Below, piece by piece: positions 1-5,838 of a DNA stretch of 27,770 nucleotides. Each line of letters starts with the position of its first letter. The first letter of the stretch is position 1. Below the pieces are notes generated by a model, which saw nothing but the letters and a program-made list of their open reading frames with translations, searched no databases and was not told where the DNA came from. Source of the DNA: Croceimicrobium sp965658965 (GTDB taxonomy: Bacteria; Bacteroidota; Bacteroidia; Flavobacteriales; Schleiferiaceae). The position numbers and the translations under genes are program-made. The stretch is taken from the NCBI GenBank assembly GCA_965658965.1, contig CBFHVV010000036.1, positions 1-27,770 on the forward strand, given 5' to 3'.

Positions 1-1
1 C

Positions 2-760
2 AATGACCTGACGGAAATACAGCAGACCAATATTGAACTTGCAAAGAAGTCGAGTGAGCTAAAATCAGCTAATGACGCTAAAGAACGCATGCTCTCGCTC
101 TTAGCGCATGATTTGAAGGAAGGCGTAGTATCGGGCCTAGAGCTAACCAAAGAAATTACCAAAGGTGAATTAAGTAAAGAGGAAGAAAAGGAGTTTTTAA
201 CACTTTTGGAGGACAGCCTCTCTAAAACGTCAAACCTCTTATTTAAAACACTAGAATGGGTTAAAGAGCAAAGCAATTTGAATAAAAACCGCCGACATAG
301 CGTAGCTCTCAGTAAACTAATAAAAGACGTAGAAAGAAGCTTGCGTCCGCAATTTGAGAGTAAAAATATTAGCGTAGAATACGATATCGAAGATAGTCTT
401 AAAGTTAATATTGACCCTGAGTTAATGCGCTCAGTTTTGAGAAACATCCTCAACAACGCAATTAAATATAGCGACAAACCGAATTCAACTGTAAAAATTT
501 TCACAGTGATTGAAGAGAATGACTACGCTATCTTGCATATTAAAGATCAGGGCATGGGAATGTCTAAGGAAGAAATAAGTAGATTAACGCGGCTGGATTA
601 TCAAGATTCTAAAAAAGGTAGTGCAGGCGAAATCGGTACTGGTCTTGGTTTAAAATTAGTACAAGAACTTTTACTTGCCCAAGGAAGCCCTTTACAAGTG
701 CAAAGTGTTTTAAATCAAGGCTCTGACTTCTATTTCCGTTTACCTATTTCTGACATTTAA
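2..760 (+). CDS. Sensor histidine kinase, C-terminal part (5' end outside window)
   Basis: The reading frame is open from the left edge, so this is the C-terminal 252 residues of a larger kinase. It begins with a charged, probably coiled-coil linker, then a HisKA dimerisation helix whose H-box reads LLAHDLK, with the phosphoacceptor His at residue 36 of the visible part. The ATPase domain shows an N-box (NILNNAIKYS), a D/G1 box (DQGMGMS) and a G2 box (GTGLGLKLV), so the ATP site looks intact. The run NDAKERMLSLLAHDL resembles Bacteroidota kinases that carry TPR or coiled-coil sensor parts ahead of HisKA; that N-terminal part is not visible here. No receiver domain follows, so it probably signals to a separate regulator encoded elsewhere. 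The protein ends LPISDI, and a terminator lies about 90 nt further on. Confidence 0.9.
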   Translation, partial: NDLTEIQQTNIELAKKSSELKSANDAKERMLSLLAHDLKEGVVSGLELTKEITKGELSKEEEKEFLTLLEDSLSKTSNLLFKTLEWVKEQSNLNKNRRHSVALSKLIKDVERSLRPQFESKNISVEYDIEDSLKVNIDPELMRSVLRNILNNAIKYSDKPNSTVKIFTVIEENDYAILHIKDQGMGMSKEEISRLTRLDYQDSKKGSAGEIGTGLGLKLVQELLLAQGSPLQVQSVLNQGSDFYFRLPISDI

Positions 761-850
761 ATAATGAGAGAGCTTAGGACTACAGAAATCCTATCTGGAT
801 TATTATTTGCGAGGTGTATTACTGCAGGGCAAAAAGTCACCCTTAAGTAA

Positions 851-879
851 AAAAGGACCCACCGACGGTGAGCCCTTTT
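851..879. terminator. Bidirectional intrinsic terminator between convergent genes
   Basis: An imperfect 13-bp stem (11 of 13 pairs) with a GAC loop. The 5' arm is at 851-863 and the 3' arm at 867-879. It ends in TTTT on the plus strand and is followed by a run of six T on the minus strand. It sits between the histidine kinase (plus) and the lipoprotein gene (minus), so it can serve both. Confidence 0.7.
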
Positions 880-914
880 CGGCTAAACAACAAACATAAA
901 TCAATCACAAAAAT

Positions 915-1802
915 TTATCTTCTCACTAAACCTGTTGGGCTACTACTCATTGCATTATTGCCCATATTTAATAAAGTGTGAGTCATGGCATTATTTGGTA
1001 CTTGAGCTACTAAAGGCTTAAGAGTGAACGGTGCTGGGCTATTATCTGGAAAGGGCTCTACTGATATCACCACATTAGCTCCTGATAAATCTAAAGGGAA
1101 GCTTAAACCCGTGGGAGCGTTCATTAAAAAGTCCTCACCAGGAAACGGCGGACCGGCAATAGTTCCGCTATAGATGGCAGAATTATCTGCTCCTGTAACG
1201 CTTGCGAAAGTCCCAGTAGAAATCGGTACTCCGTTAACAACAGCCCAACCTTCATAAAGCCAGCCCTCTGGCAAAGTGGGTAAATTTAAAGTCGCGGCGG
1301 GCCCACTAGGATCAAGCCACCATAGGCCACTACTCTCATTGCCATTCATATCTCCATCAGTGGGAGTAGCAAGAATATATTGTCCACTTGCTTCTTCAAG
1401 ATCATCTGCTAAAGCGGCTGGATGGCCAATACTAACAGTGGCTAGACCAGAGGCAAAGTCACCCGCCAATATATGCACCTTACTTGGAGAAGGATCTGGG
1501 TCTGGATTTGGCTCTATGGTTAAGACATAAGTGGTAGCTTCTGCCAATTGATCTGGGTCAATTGTAAAACTAGTTTTACTAAGCTCTCCAGTGCTACTTA
1601 CCTTAAAAGTACCTGCAGAAACAGCTTCACCGTCTACAATAATCCAATTTTCATAGATAAATCCTTCTCCTAAGCTCTCTAAGCCGCTGAGCTCCAGTTT
1701 TAAGGAAGCGTCTGGAACAGTAACAGTATTTGTCGATTCTTCTTCACAAGAAATGAGCATACTTAAACCTACTAAAGCGGTCATTAATTTTAAATTCTTC
1801 AT
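915..1802 (-). CDS. Secreted lipoprotein with two RskA-C-like repeats
   Basis: A 295-aa protein with a lipoprotein signal peptide: a basic start, a hydrophobic stretch, and lipobox LISC with the lipidated Cys at residue 19, followed by acidic EEES as often seen in exported Bacteroidota lipoproteins. The mature part contains two diverged copies of one domain, at about residues 33-130 and 165-265. Each copy has a strand ending in YE(N/G)W, a V(D/N)G turn, an S(A/T)GTF strand, and a late (T/S)(I/V)EP-P(D)-SP/PAPF segment. This resembles the C-terminal domain of RskA-type anti-sigma factors, which bind or sense outside the cytoplasm. There is no N-terminal anti-sigma zinc domain and no sigma-factor gene beside it, so the function is unknown. 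It starts 21 nt after the disrupted AhpD-like gene on the same strand and may have been co-transcribed with it. The ATG follows an A-rich stretch. Confidence 0.75.
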   Translation of the reverse strand: MKNLKLMTALVGLSMLISCEEESTNTVTVPDASLKLELSGLESLGEGFIYENWIIVDGEAVSAGTFKVSSTGELSKTSFTIDPDQLAEATTYVLTIEPNPDPDPSPSKVHILAGDFASGLATVSIGHPAALADDLEEASGQYILATPTDGDMNGNESSGLWWLDPSGPAATLNLPTLPEGWLYEGWAVVNGVPISTGTFASVTGADNSAIYSGTIAGPPFPGEDFLMNAPTGLSFPLDLSGANVVISVEPFPDNSPAPFTLKPLVAQVPNNAMTHTLLNMGNNAMSSSPTGLVRR

Positions 1803-1823
1803 TTTTTTTTATTTTTATAATCG

Positions 1824-2258
1824 TTATACTAACTCTTCTTTTAGTTCAGGAGCAACTGGAAAGTCAACTGCAAAACCAGTTAAATTATGAATGTAGTTAC
1901 TGATAATTTTATCACCAATTACCATTACTACATCAATAAGGTTTTCCTCCGTATATCCTCCGGAGAAAAACTCATCCTTCGCTTCTTGTGTAGCTCGTCC
2001 TTGTTTCTGTACAGTAGAAAGAACAAAATGTGCTAAGGCATCAAGTTTAGCATCAAAAGGTGCTGCACCTCCTCTAATGCTTAGTATTTCAGAATCACTA
2101 AAACCGTTCATTTTACCGATAGCTGTGTGCGCCGCTAAACAATACTTACAATCGTTAAATTGACTTACAACAAGATTTACCACCTCCCGTTCTTTTGCCT
2201 TAAGGCTACTTTTTCTATTTTGCAGATCTAAATAATCGGATAAAGCGGTATTACTTTT
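1824..2258 (-). pseudogene. AhpD-like/carboxymuconolactone decarboxylase gene, C-terminal part cut off by IS
   Basis: This is the 3' part of a gene split by the IS element at 2259-3284. In-frame codons run without a stop from the duplicated target at 2251-2258 through LSDYLDLQNRKSSLKAKERE to the core CKYCLAAH. That core is the Cys-x-x-Cys...His motif that carries the redox or proton-transfer chemistry in AhpD/CMD-family proteins. The end of the protein (KEELV) is intact. An internal GTG at 2183 could give a 119-aa product, but it lies in the middle of a conserved helix, so I do not treat it as a real start. Joined to 3285-3406 minus one target copy, the ancestral protein is 182 aa, a normal length for the family. 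Such proteins are peroxidase-like or gamma-carboxymuconolactone decarboxylase-like; the substrate cannot be told. Confidence 0.9.
2251..2258. repeat. Target-site duplication, left copy (TTACTTTT)
   Basis: TTACTTTT directly abuts the left inverted end of the IS and is repeated exactly at 3285-3292. The bases on either side of the two copies differ, so the duplication is exactly 8 bp, the size known for the IS1595 family. Confidence 0.93.
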
Positions 2259-2273
2259 AATGGCTGTCCGCTA
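2259..2273 (+). repeat. IS left terminal inverted repeat
   Basis: AATGGCTGTCCGCTA. It matches the reverse complement of 3270-3284 at 13 of 15 positions, with differences at positions 5 and 8. Confidence 0.88.
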
Positions 2274-2318
2274 TCCCAATAATTTGTATATTGATGCTTG
2301 AATATCAACAACATAAGT

Positions 2319-3272
2319 ATGCGGTTATTAGAGTTTTCAAAACAATTTGGTGGTGAAGAAGCCTGCAAACAATATTTTAAAGAGTTTAGAGAGAAACAAG
2401 GCTTAAAGTGCTCAAAATGTGGGTGCACGAATTTTCACTGGATACCTTCACATGATAGGTGGCAATGTAAAGAGTGCATGAAGCAGATTTCTCTACGTAG
2501 CGGGACTCTTTTGGAAGCCTCTAAATTGCCTTACCATTATTGGATTTATGCCATTTTTTTAATGGTGAATACCAAGAAAGGCATATCCGCTTTGGAAATG
2601 CAGCGACAATTAGGTCATAAGCGTTATGAGCCCATTTGGGCGATGATGCACAAAATTCGACAATCTATGGGCAACAGAGATGATCGCTATCAGCTAGATA
2701 AAATCGTAGAGTTTGATGACGCTTTTGTTAAGACGAGTTCTGATTATAAAGAAGACGATACCTATGGCAAGAGGAAAGGTCGCGGCACACTCTCGAAGAC
2801 TCCGATAGCCATGATGGCTTCCACATCAAAAGGTTCAGAGAAGGTTCAGGAAAAGAAGAATAAGAAGTCGACTAAGCTTCGCTTTGTGAAAATGAAAGTG
2901 ATTGAAGATCAGACATCAGAGAGCTTTGAAAAAGTAGTTGCAACAAATGTAAACGAATCCTCAACTTTAGTCACAGATGGCTTTAGGTCCTACTCAAAGT
3001 TGCATAAATATGTAAAAAAACACTTGGCAGAAAAGATACCAGGAAAAGATGCAGAGAAGAAACTACCATGGGTACACACGGCTGTTTCTAACCTAAAAAG
3101 AGAGCTTTTGGGTAAGTATCATAATGTAAAAGATGATTATCTGCAGAGTTACCTTAATGAATACTGCTATAAAGTAAATAGACGCTATTTTGGTGAACAG
3201 CTATTTGAAAGAGTGATGCTAGCAGCAGTTGAACAGCCATGGTATGGTACTAAAAAAACACTATTATCTTAG
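2319..3272 (+). CDS. IS1595-family transposase (ISXO2-like DDE domain)
   Basis: A 317-aa protein when started at the ATG at 2319. A TTG seven codons upstream (2298) is possible, but the protein from the ATG (MRLLEFSKQF) starts like the family. The N-terminal zinc ribbon has Cys31, Cys34, Cys50 and Cys53 (CSKC...CKEC), followed by an ISLRSGT segment. The catalytic region has the first acidic motif VEFDD (Asp133/134), a second at LVTDGFRSY, and a C-terminal helix YLQSYLNEYCYKVNRR where the third catalytic-region residue lies. These are the marks of the IS1595 zinc ribbon and the ISXO2-like DDE domain. The frame is uninterrupted, so the enzyme is probably functional. Its TAG stop is also the first three bases of the right inverted repeat. 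It cuts and joins the ends of this element. Confidence 0.93.
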   Translation: MRLLEFSKQFGGEEACKQYFKEFREKQGLKCSKCGCTNFHWIPSHDRWQCKECMKQISLRSGTLLEASKLPYHYWIYAIFLMVNTKKGISALEMQRQLGHKRYEPIWAMMHKIRQSMGNRDDRYQLDKIVEFDDAFVKTSSDYKEDDTYGKRKGRGTLSKTPIAMMASTSKGSEKVQEKKNKKSTKLRFVKMKVIEDQTSESFEKVVATNVNESSTLVTDGFRSYSKLHKYVKKHLAEKIPGKDAEKKLPWVHTAVSNLKRELLGKYHNVKDDYLQSYLNEYCYKVNRRYFGEQLFERVMLAAVEQPWYGTKKTLLS

Positions 3273-3284
3273 CGGAGAGTCATT
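3270..3284 (-). repeat. IS right terminal inverted repeat
   Basis: Read on the minus strand this is AATGACTCTCCGCTA, pairing with the left end at 13 of 15 positions. The first three plus-strand bases (TAG) form the transposase stop codon. Confidence 0.88.
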
Positions 3285-3292
3285 TTACTTTT
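3285..3292. repeat. Target-site duplication, right copy (TTACTTTT)
   Basis: Exact repeat of 2251-2258, directly outside the right inverted end. Confidence 0.93.
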
Positions 3293-3406
3293 TGCATAAT
3301 ACGCGTAAAGATTCGGAACAAAACCAATATTTTTTGCTAGCTGATCAAAGATCAATTGATTATTTTCACTTACTTCACCTTTGATGGGAATTTTAAAATT
3401 TATCAT
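3285..3406 (-). pseudogene. AhpD-like/carboxymuconolactone decarboxylase gene, N-terminal part cut off by IS
   Basis: The start ATG (3404-3406) begins MINFKIPIKGEVSENN, then LIFDQLAKNIGFVPNLYAYYAKS. This N-terminus is typical of Bacteroidota CMD/AhpD-family proteins; the IGFVPNLYA segment is the usual first conserved block. The 40 codons run to the target site. Past it, the frame enters the IS, reads KMTLR and stops at TAA, so only a short peptide of about 45 aa can be made and the catalytic CKYC motif is lost. The gene lies 92 nt downstream of the AraC-type regulator on the same strand, which suggests the regulator once controlled it or was transcribed with it. Confidence 0.92.
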
Positions 3407-3498
3407 TTTATTCTGTGTATTTAATTACAGAACAAATGTGAAGCTTAAGTTAGGATTAGTAGTGGGCCGCATTTCCCCTTTTCTTGGCAATAGTTCCC

Positions 3499-4320
3499 TT
3501 AAATATCTTTTCTAAACTGATTGGGAGAAAGGGAACATTCTTTTTTAAAAAACCGACTGAAACTCTGTATGTCTTCAAAGCCCAATTCATAGCCAATTTC
3601 CGAAACAGTTTTATCCGAATAATAAAGCAACCTCCTAGCTTCCAAAACCAATCTTTCTTGAATTATACGAGAAGGTGATTTGAGATTTAGCTTTTTAAAG
3701 GTATTGGCGAGTGTTTTGGGGGATTTATTTAAAAGATTCGCATAATCTGAAACTTGATGCTTGGTGCGAAAATGTTGCTCCACTAAGAAATTATAATGTC
3801 GCATCAAGTCCATGGAGTCATCCACTTGTTTAATGTCAAATAGGTCCTTGTAATAGCGTGTACAGAGAATTAAAATACGCTTGAGGAGCATTTGCAACAT
3901 TTCCAGTTGATAGCCATCTTTACTTAGAAGTTCTTTTTCCAAAACCTCCGAAACTGCCTGCAGGGGCCTAATCTGATCTTCTCTAAGCTTGAGGATTGGT
4001 GTAACTGCAGCCCCATAAAAAAGCAGTCCTCTGCAACTAACTTCGCTATCATGCAGTAAGACGCAGAAAAAAGGCTTATTCCATTTAATCAGCTTCGCCC
4101 CATTTAGCGTATTAACTTTCACTTGATTGTACTCCGTTAAGCACACTAGTTGCCCAGAATGGAAGTTGATTTTTACTGAATCTAATATCAATTCATTGTC
4201 ATCGCTCGTAAACCAAAGTATGCTTAACTCGCCGCTAGCTGACTCCTCAATTCTAGTCACATTACTTGCCTCCAGATCTAGCAGCTCTAAATACTCTTCA
4301 TTATCTCCCGTAAAGCGCAT
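3499..4320 (-). CDS. AraC-family transcriptional regulator
   Basis: A 273-aa protein. The N-terminal half (about 1-160) resembles a cupin-like effector domain (VKINFHSGQLVCLTEYNQV) and is not recognised beyond that. The C-terminal 100 residues form the two helix-turn-helix units of AraC/XylS proteins: first QVSDYANLLNKSPKTLANTF, then TVSEIGYELGFEDIQSFSRF followed by FKKECSLSPNQFRKDI, the classic closing motif. The start is well supported by a matching promoter 22 nt upstream. It is followed on the same strand by the IS-disrupted AhpD-like gene, the probable target or partner. AraC proteins usually activate neighbouring genes in response to a small molecule; the ligand is unknown. Confidence 0.9.
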   Translation of the reverse strand: MRFTGDNEEYLELLDLEASNVTRIEESASGELSILWFTSDDNELILDSVKINFHSGQLVCLTEYNQVKVNTLNGAKLIKWNKPFFCVLLHDSEVSCRGLLFYGAAVTPILKLREDQIRPLQAVSEVLEKELLSKDGYQLEMLQMLLKRILILCTRYYKDLFDIKQVDDSMDLMRHYNFLVEQHFRTKHQVSDYANLLNKSPKTLANTFKKLNLKSPSRIIQERLVLEARRLLYYSDKTVSEIGYELGFEDIQSFSRFFKKECSLSPNQFRKDI

Positions 4321-4341
4321 CTTCTATATTTAGATTCAAAA

Positions 4342-4369
4342 CAAAATTAAGTGAACTGATTAACTTCAA
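4342..4369 (-). promoter_or_regulatory. Bacteroidota-type promoter for the AraC-family gene
   Basis: On the minus strand, TTG (4369-4367), a 17-nt spacer, then TAATTTTG (4349-4342). This fits the TTG-N17-23-TAnnTTTG consensus known for Bacteroidota primary sigma factor. The predicted leader is only about 15 nt. Confidence 0.65.
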
Positions 4370-4500
4370 CAGCGCTTTCTGGTGCATGATAAGTTTAGAA
4401 TACCGAAATAGAACATTTTACTGATAAACAGATCAGTAGAATACATTACAGCCTCGTGTACTAAATTGGAGTAAATTAGGCTCTTTTCATTTTTGCAATG

Positions 4501-4508
4501 TATTTTTG
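4501..4508 (+). promoter_or_regulatory. -7 element TATTTTTG upstream of the transaldolase gene
   Basis: TATTTTTG matches TAnnTTTG and lies 22 nt before the ATG. No TTG is found at the expected distance upstream, so only the -7 half is supported. Confidence 0.45.
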
Positions 4509-4530
4509 CGGTCAATAATAAAAAGAAAGC

Positions 4531-5187
4531 ATGAAGTTTTTCATCGACACAGCCAACCTCGAACAAATTAAAGAGGCGCAGGATCTTGGCGTACTAGATG
4601 GCGTTACTACTAACCCTTCGCTTATGGCCAAAGAAGGGATTACTGGTGCCGAAAAAATAACCCAACATTATATTGACATTTGTGAAGCCGTAGATGGAGA
4701 CGTGAGCGCAGAGGTTATTTCTACTGATTTTGCGGGTATGGTAAAAGAAGGTGAGGCACTTGCAGCTCTTCATCCACAAATTGTGGTAAAAATACCGATG
4801 ATTAAAGATGGTATAAAAGCCCTGAAATATTTTTCAGATCAAGGCATAAAAACCAATTGTACGCTAGTTTTTTCAGTTGGACAGGCACTTCTTGCCGCCA
4901 AAGCGGGTGCTACTTATGTTTCTCCCTTTATTGGACGCCTAGATGACGTTTCTACAGATGGCCTGCAACTTATTGAGGATATTCGTTTAGTTTATGATAA
5001 TTACGCTTTTGAAACTCATATTCTAGCCGCCTCTGTGCGTCACACCATGCATGTGGTAGATTGTGCCAAGATTGGCGCCGACGTAATTACGGGCCCACTA
5101 AGTAGTATCACCGGTCTATTAAATCACCCTTTAACCGATATTGGTTTAGCTAAGTTTCTAGAGGACTACGCTAAGGGAAATAAATAA
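4531..5187 (+). CDS. fsa: Transaldolase / fructose-6-phosphate aldolase family (FSA-TalC-MipB type)
   Basis: A 218-aa class I aldolase-fold protein of the small transaldolase subfamily, whose normal length is 215-220. It shows FIDTAN at the start, GVTTNPSL at about 24-31, the Schiff-base lysine Lys87 in VVKIPM, and TNCTLVFS at about 108-115. Transaldolases move a dihydroxyacetone unit between sugar phosphates in the non-oxidative pentose phosphate pathway, while FSA cleaves fructose 6-phosphate. Two residues point to transaldolase: Glu61 (SAEV; Gln in E. coli FSA) and Phe133 in SPFIGR (Tyr in FSA, Phe178 in TalB). Pipelines usually name this family fsa. It lies 3 nt ahead of the YrdC-family gene and forms an operon with it. 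Confidence 0.92.
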   Translation: MKFFIDTANLEQIKEAQDLGVLDGVTTNPSLMAKEGITGAEKITQHYIDICEAVDGDVSAEVISTDFAGMVKEGEALAALHPQIVVKIPMIKDGIKALKYFSDQGIKTNCTLVFSVGQALLAAKAGATYVSPFIGRLDDVSTDGLQLIEDIRLVYDNYAFETHILAASVRHTMHVVDCAKIGADVITGPLSSITGLLNHPLTDIGLAKFLEDYAKGNK

Positions 5188-5190
5188 TTT

Positions 5191-5814
5191 ATGGCGGAAA
5201 TTATTCGCATATATCCAGACAATCCCAATCCTAAAGCATTGGCGCAAGTTGTTGAAGTATTAAACCGTGGTGGGGTAATTGTTTATCCCACCGATACGGT
5301 TTACTCTTTTGGCTGCGATATTTCTAAGCCAAAAGCAATAGAAAAAATTGCTCGAATTAAAGGCTTAAAACCTGAAAAAGCCGAGTTCGCAATTGTTTTT
5401 TATGACCTCAGTAATCTGAGCGAATACACCAAAGCAGTAGATACGCCTACCTATAAAATATTAAAACGCTGCTTGCCTGGCCCCTTCACTTTCATTCTTA
5501 ATGCTAGTAATGCCATTCCAAAGTTTTTTCAGAAAAAAAGAAAGAACATCGGAATCCGAATTCCAGACAATAGCATACCGCGGGAAATTGTAGCTCTTTT
5601 AGGAAATCCAATTATCGCATCATCAGTGCACGATGATGATGAAATACTGGAATACACCACTGACCCTGAGTTGATAGCAGAAAAGTTCGAAAATGAAGTA
5701 GACTTGGTAATTGATGGTGGTATGGGTAATTTGTATGCATCTACTGTAGTGGACTTTAGCCAAGGAAAAGTAGAAGTAATTAGAGAAGGACAGGGCGATA
5801 TTAATCTGCTCTAA
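5191..5814 (+). CDS. YrdC/Sua5/YciO-family protein (threonylcarbamoyl-AMP synthase-like)
   Basis: A 207-aa single-domain protein of the YrdC fold. Visible family blocks are GGVIVYPTDTVYSFGCD (about 28-44), RIKGLKPEKAEF (about 56-67), PGPFTFIL (about 98-105), RIPDN and STVVDFS. TsaC/Sua5 enzymes make threonylcarbamoyl-AMP from threonine, bicarbonate and ATP for tRNA t6A37. The segment after RIKGLKP (EKAEFAIVFYDLSNLSEY) looks more like the YciO branch than canonical TsaC, and YciO proteins do not always replace TsaC. The annotation threonylcarbamoyladenylate synthase is therefore plausible but not certain. The start 3 nt after the transaldolase stop indicates co-transcription. It converges on the nnr gene with only 24 nt between. 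Confidence 0.85.
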   Translation: MAEIIRIYPDNPNPKALAQVVEVLNRGGVIVYPTDTVYSFGCDISKPKAIEKIARIKGLKPEKAEFAIVFYDLSNLSEYTKAVDTPTYKILKRCLPGPFTFILNASNAIPKFFQKKRKNIGIRIPDNSIPREIVALLGNPIIASSVHDDDEILEYTTDPELIAEKFENEVDLVIDGGMGNLYASTVVDFSQGKVEVIREGQGDINLL

Positions 5815-5838
5815 TATTTGCCGAAATAGGCATTAAAT

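Larger units (their letters stand above)
2259..3284 (+). mobile_element. Complete IS1595-family insertion sequence, 1026 bp
   Basis: The element is bounded by 15-bp terminal inverted repeats that match at 13 positions and by an exact 8-bp direct repeat outside them. It carries one intact transposase gene on the plus strand and no passenger gene. It sits in opposite orientation inside an AhpD-like gene (codon 41). Deleting the element plus one target copy restores a continuous frame, with ...AKS from one side meeting NTALSDYL from the other. The perfect target duplication and clean reconstruction suggest a recent insertion. No second copy is in the window. Confidence 0.93.

Noticed and set aside
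764..850. 28-codon frame starting MRELRTTEIL after the histidine kinase
   Set aside because: Too short, not recognisable, and ends at the shared terminator; expected by chance.
1824..2183. A 119-aa AhpD-like gene starting at GTG 2183
   Set aside because: The frame continues upstream in conserved family sequence to the IS junction, so this is the tail of a broken gene and the GTG is internal.
5815..5838. Hairpin between the convergent YrdC-family and nnr genes (TGCC/GGCA)
   Set aside because: Only about 4 bp of stem and no T-run; not enough for a terminator.
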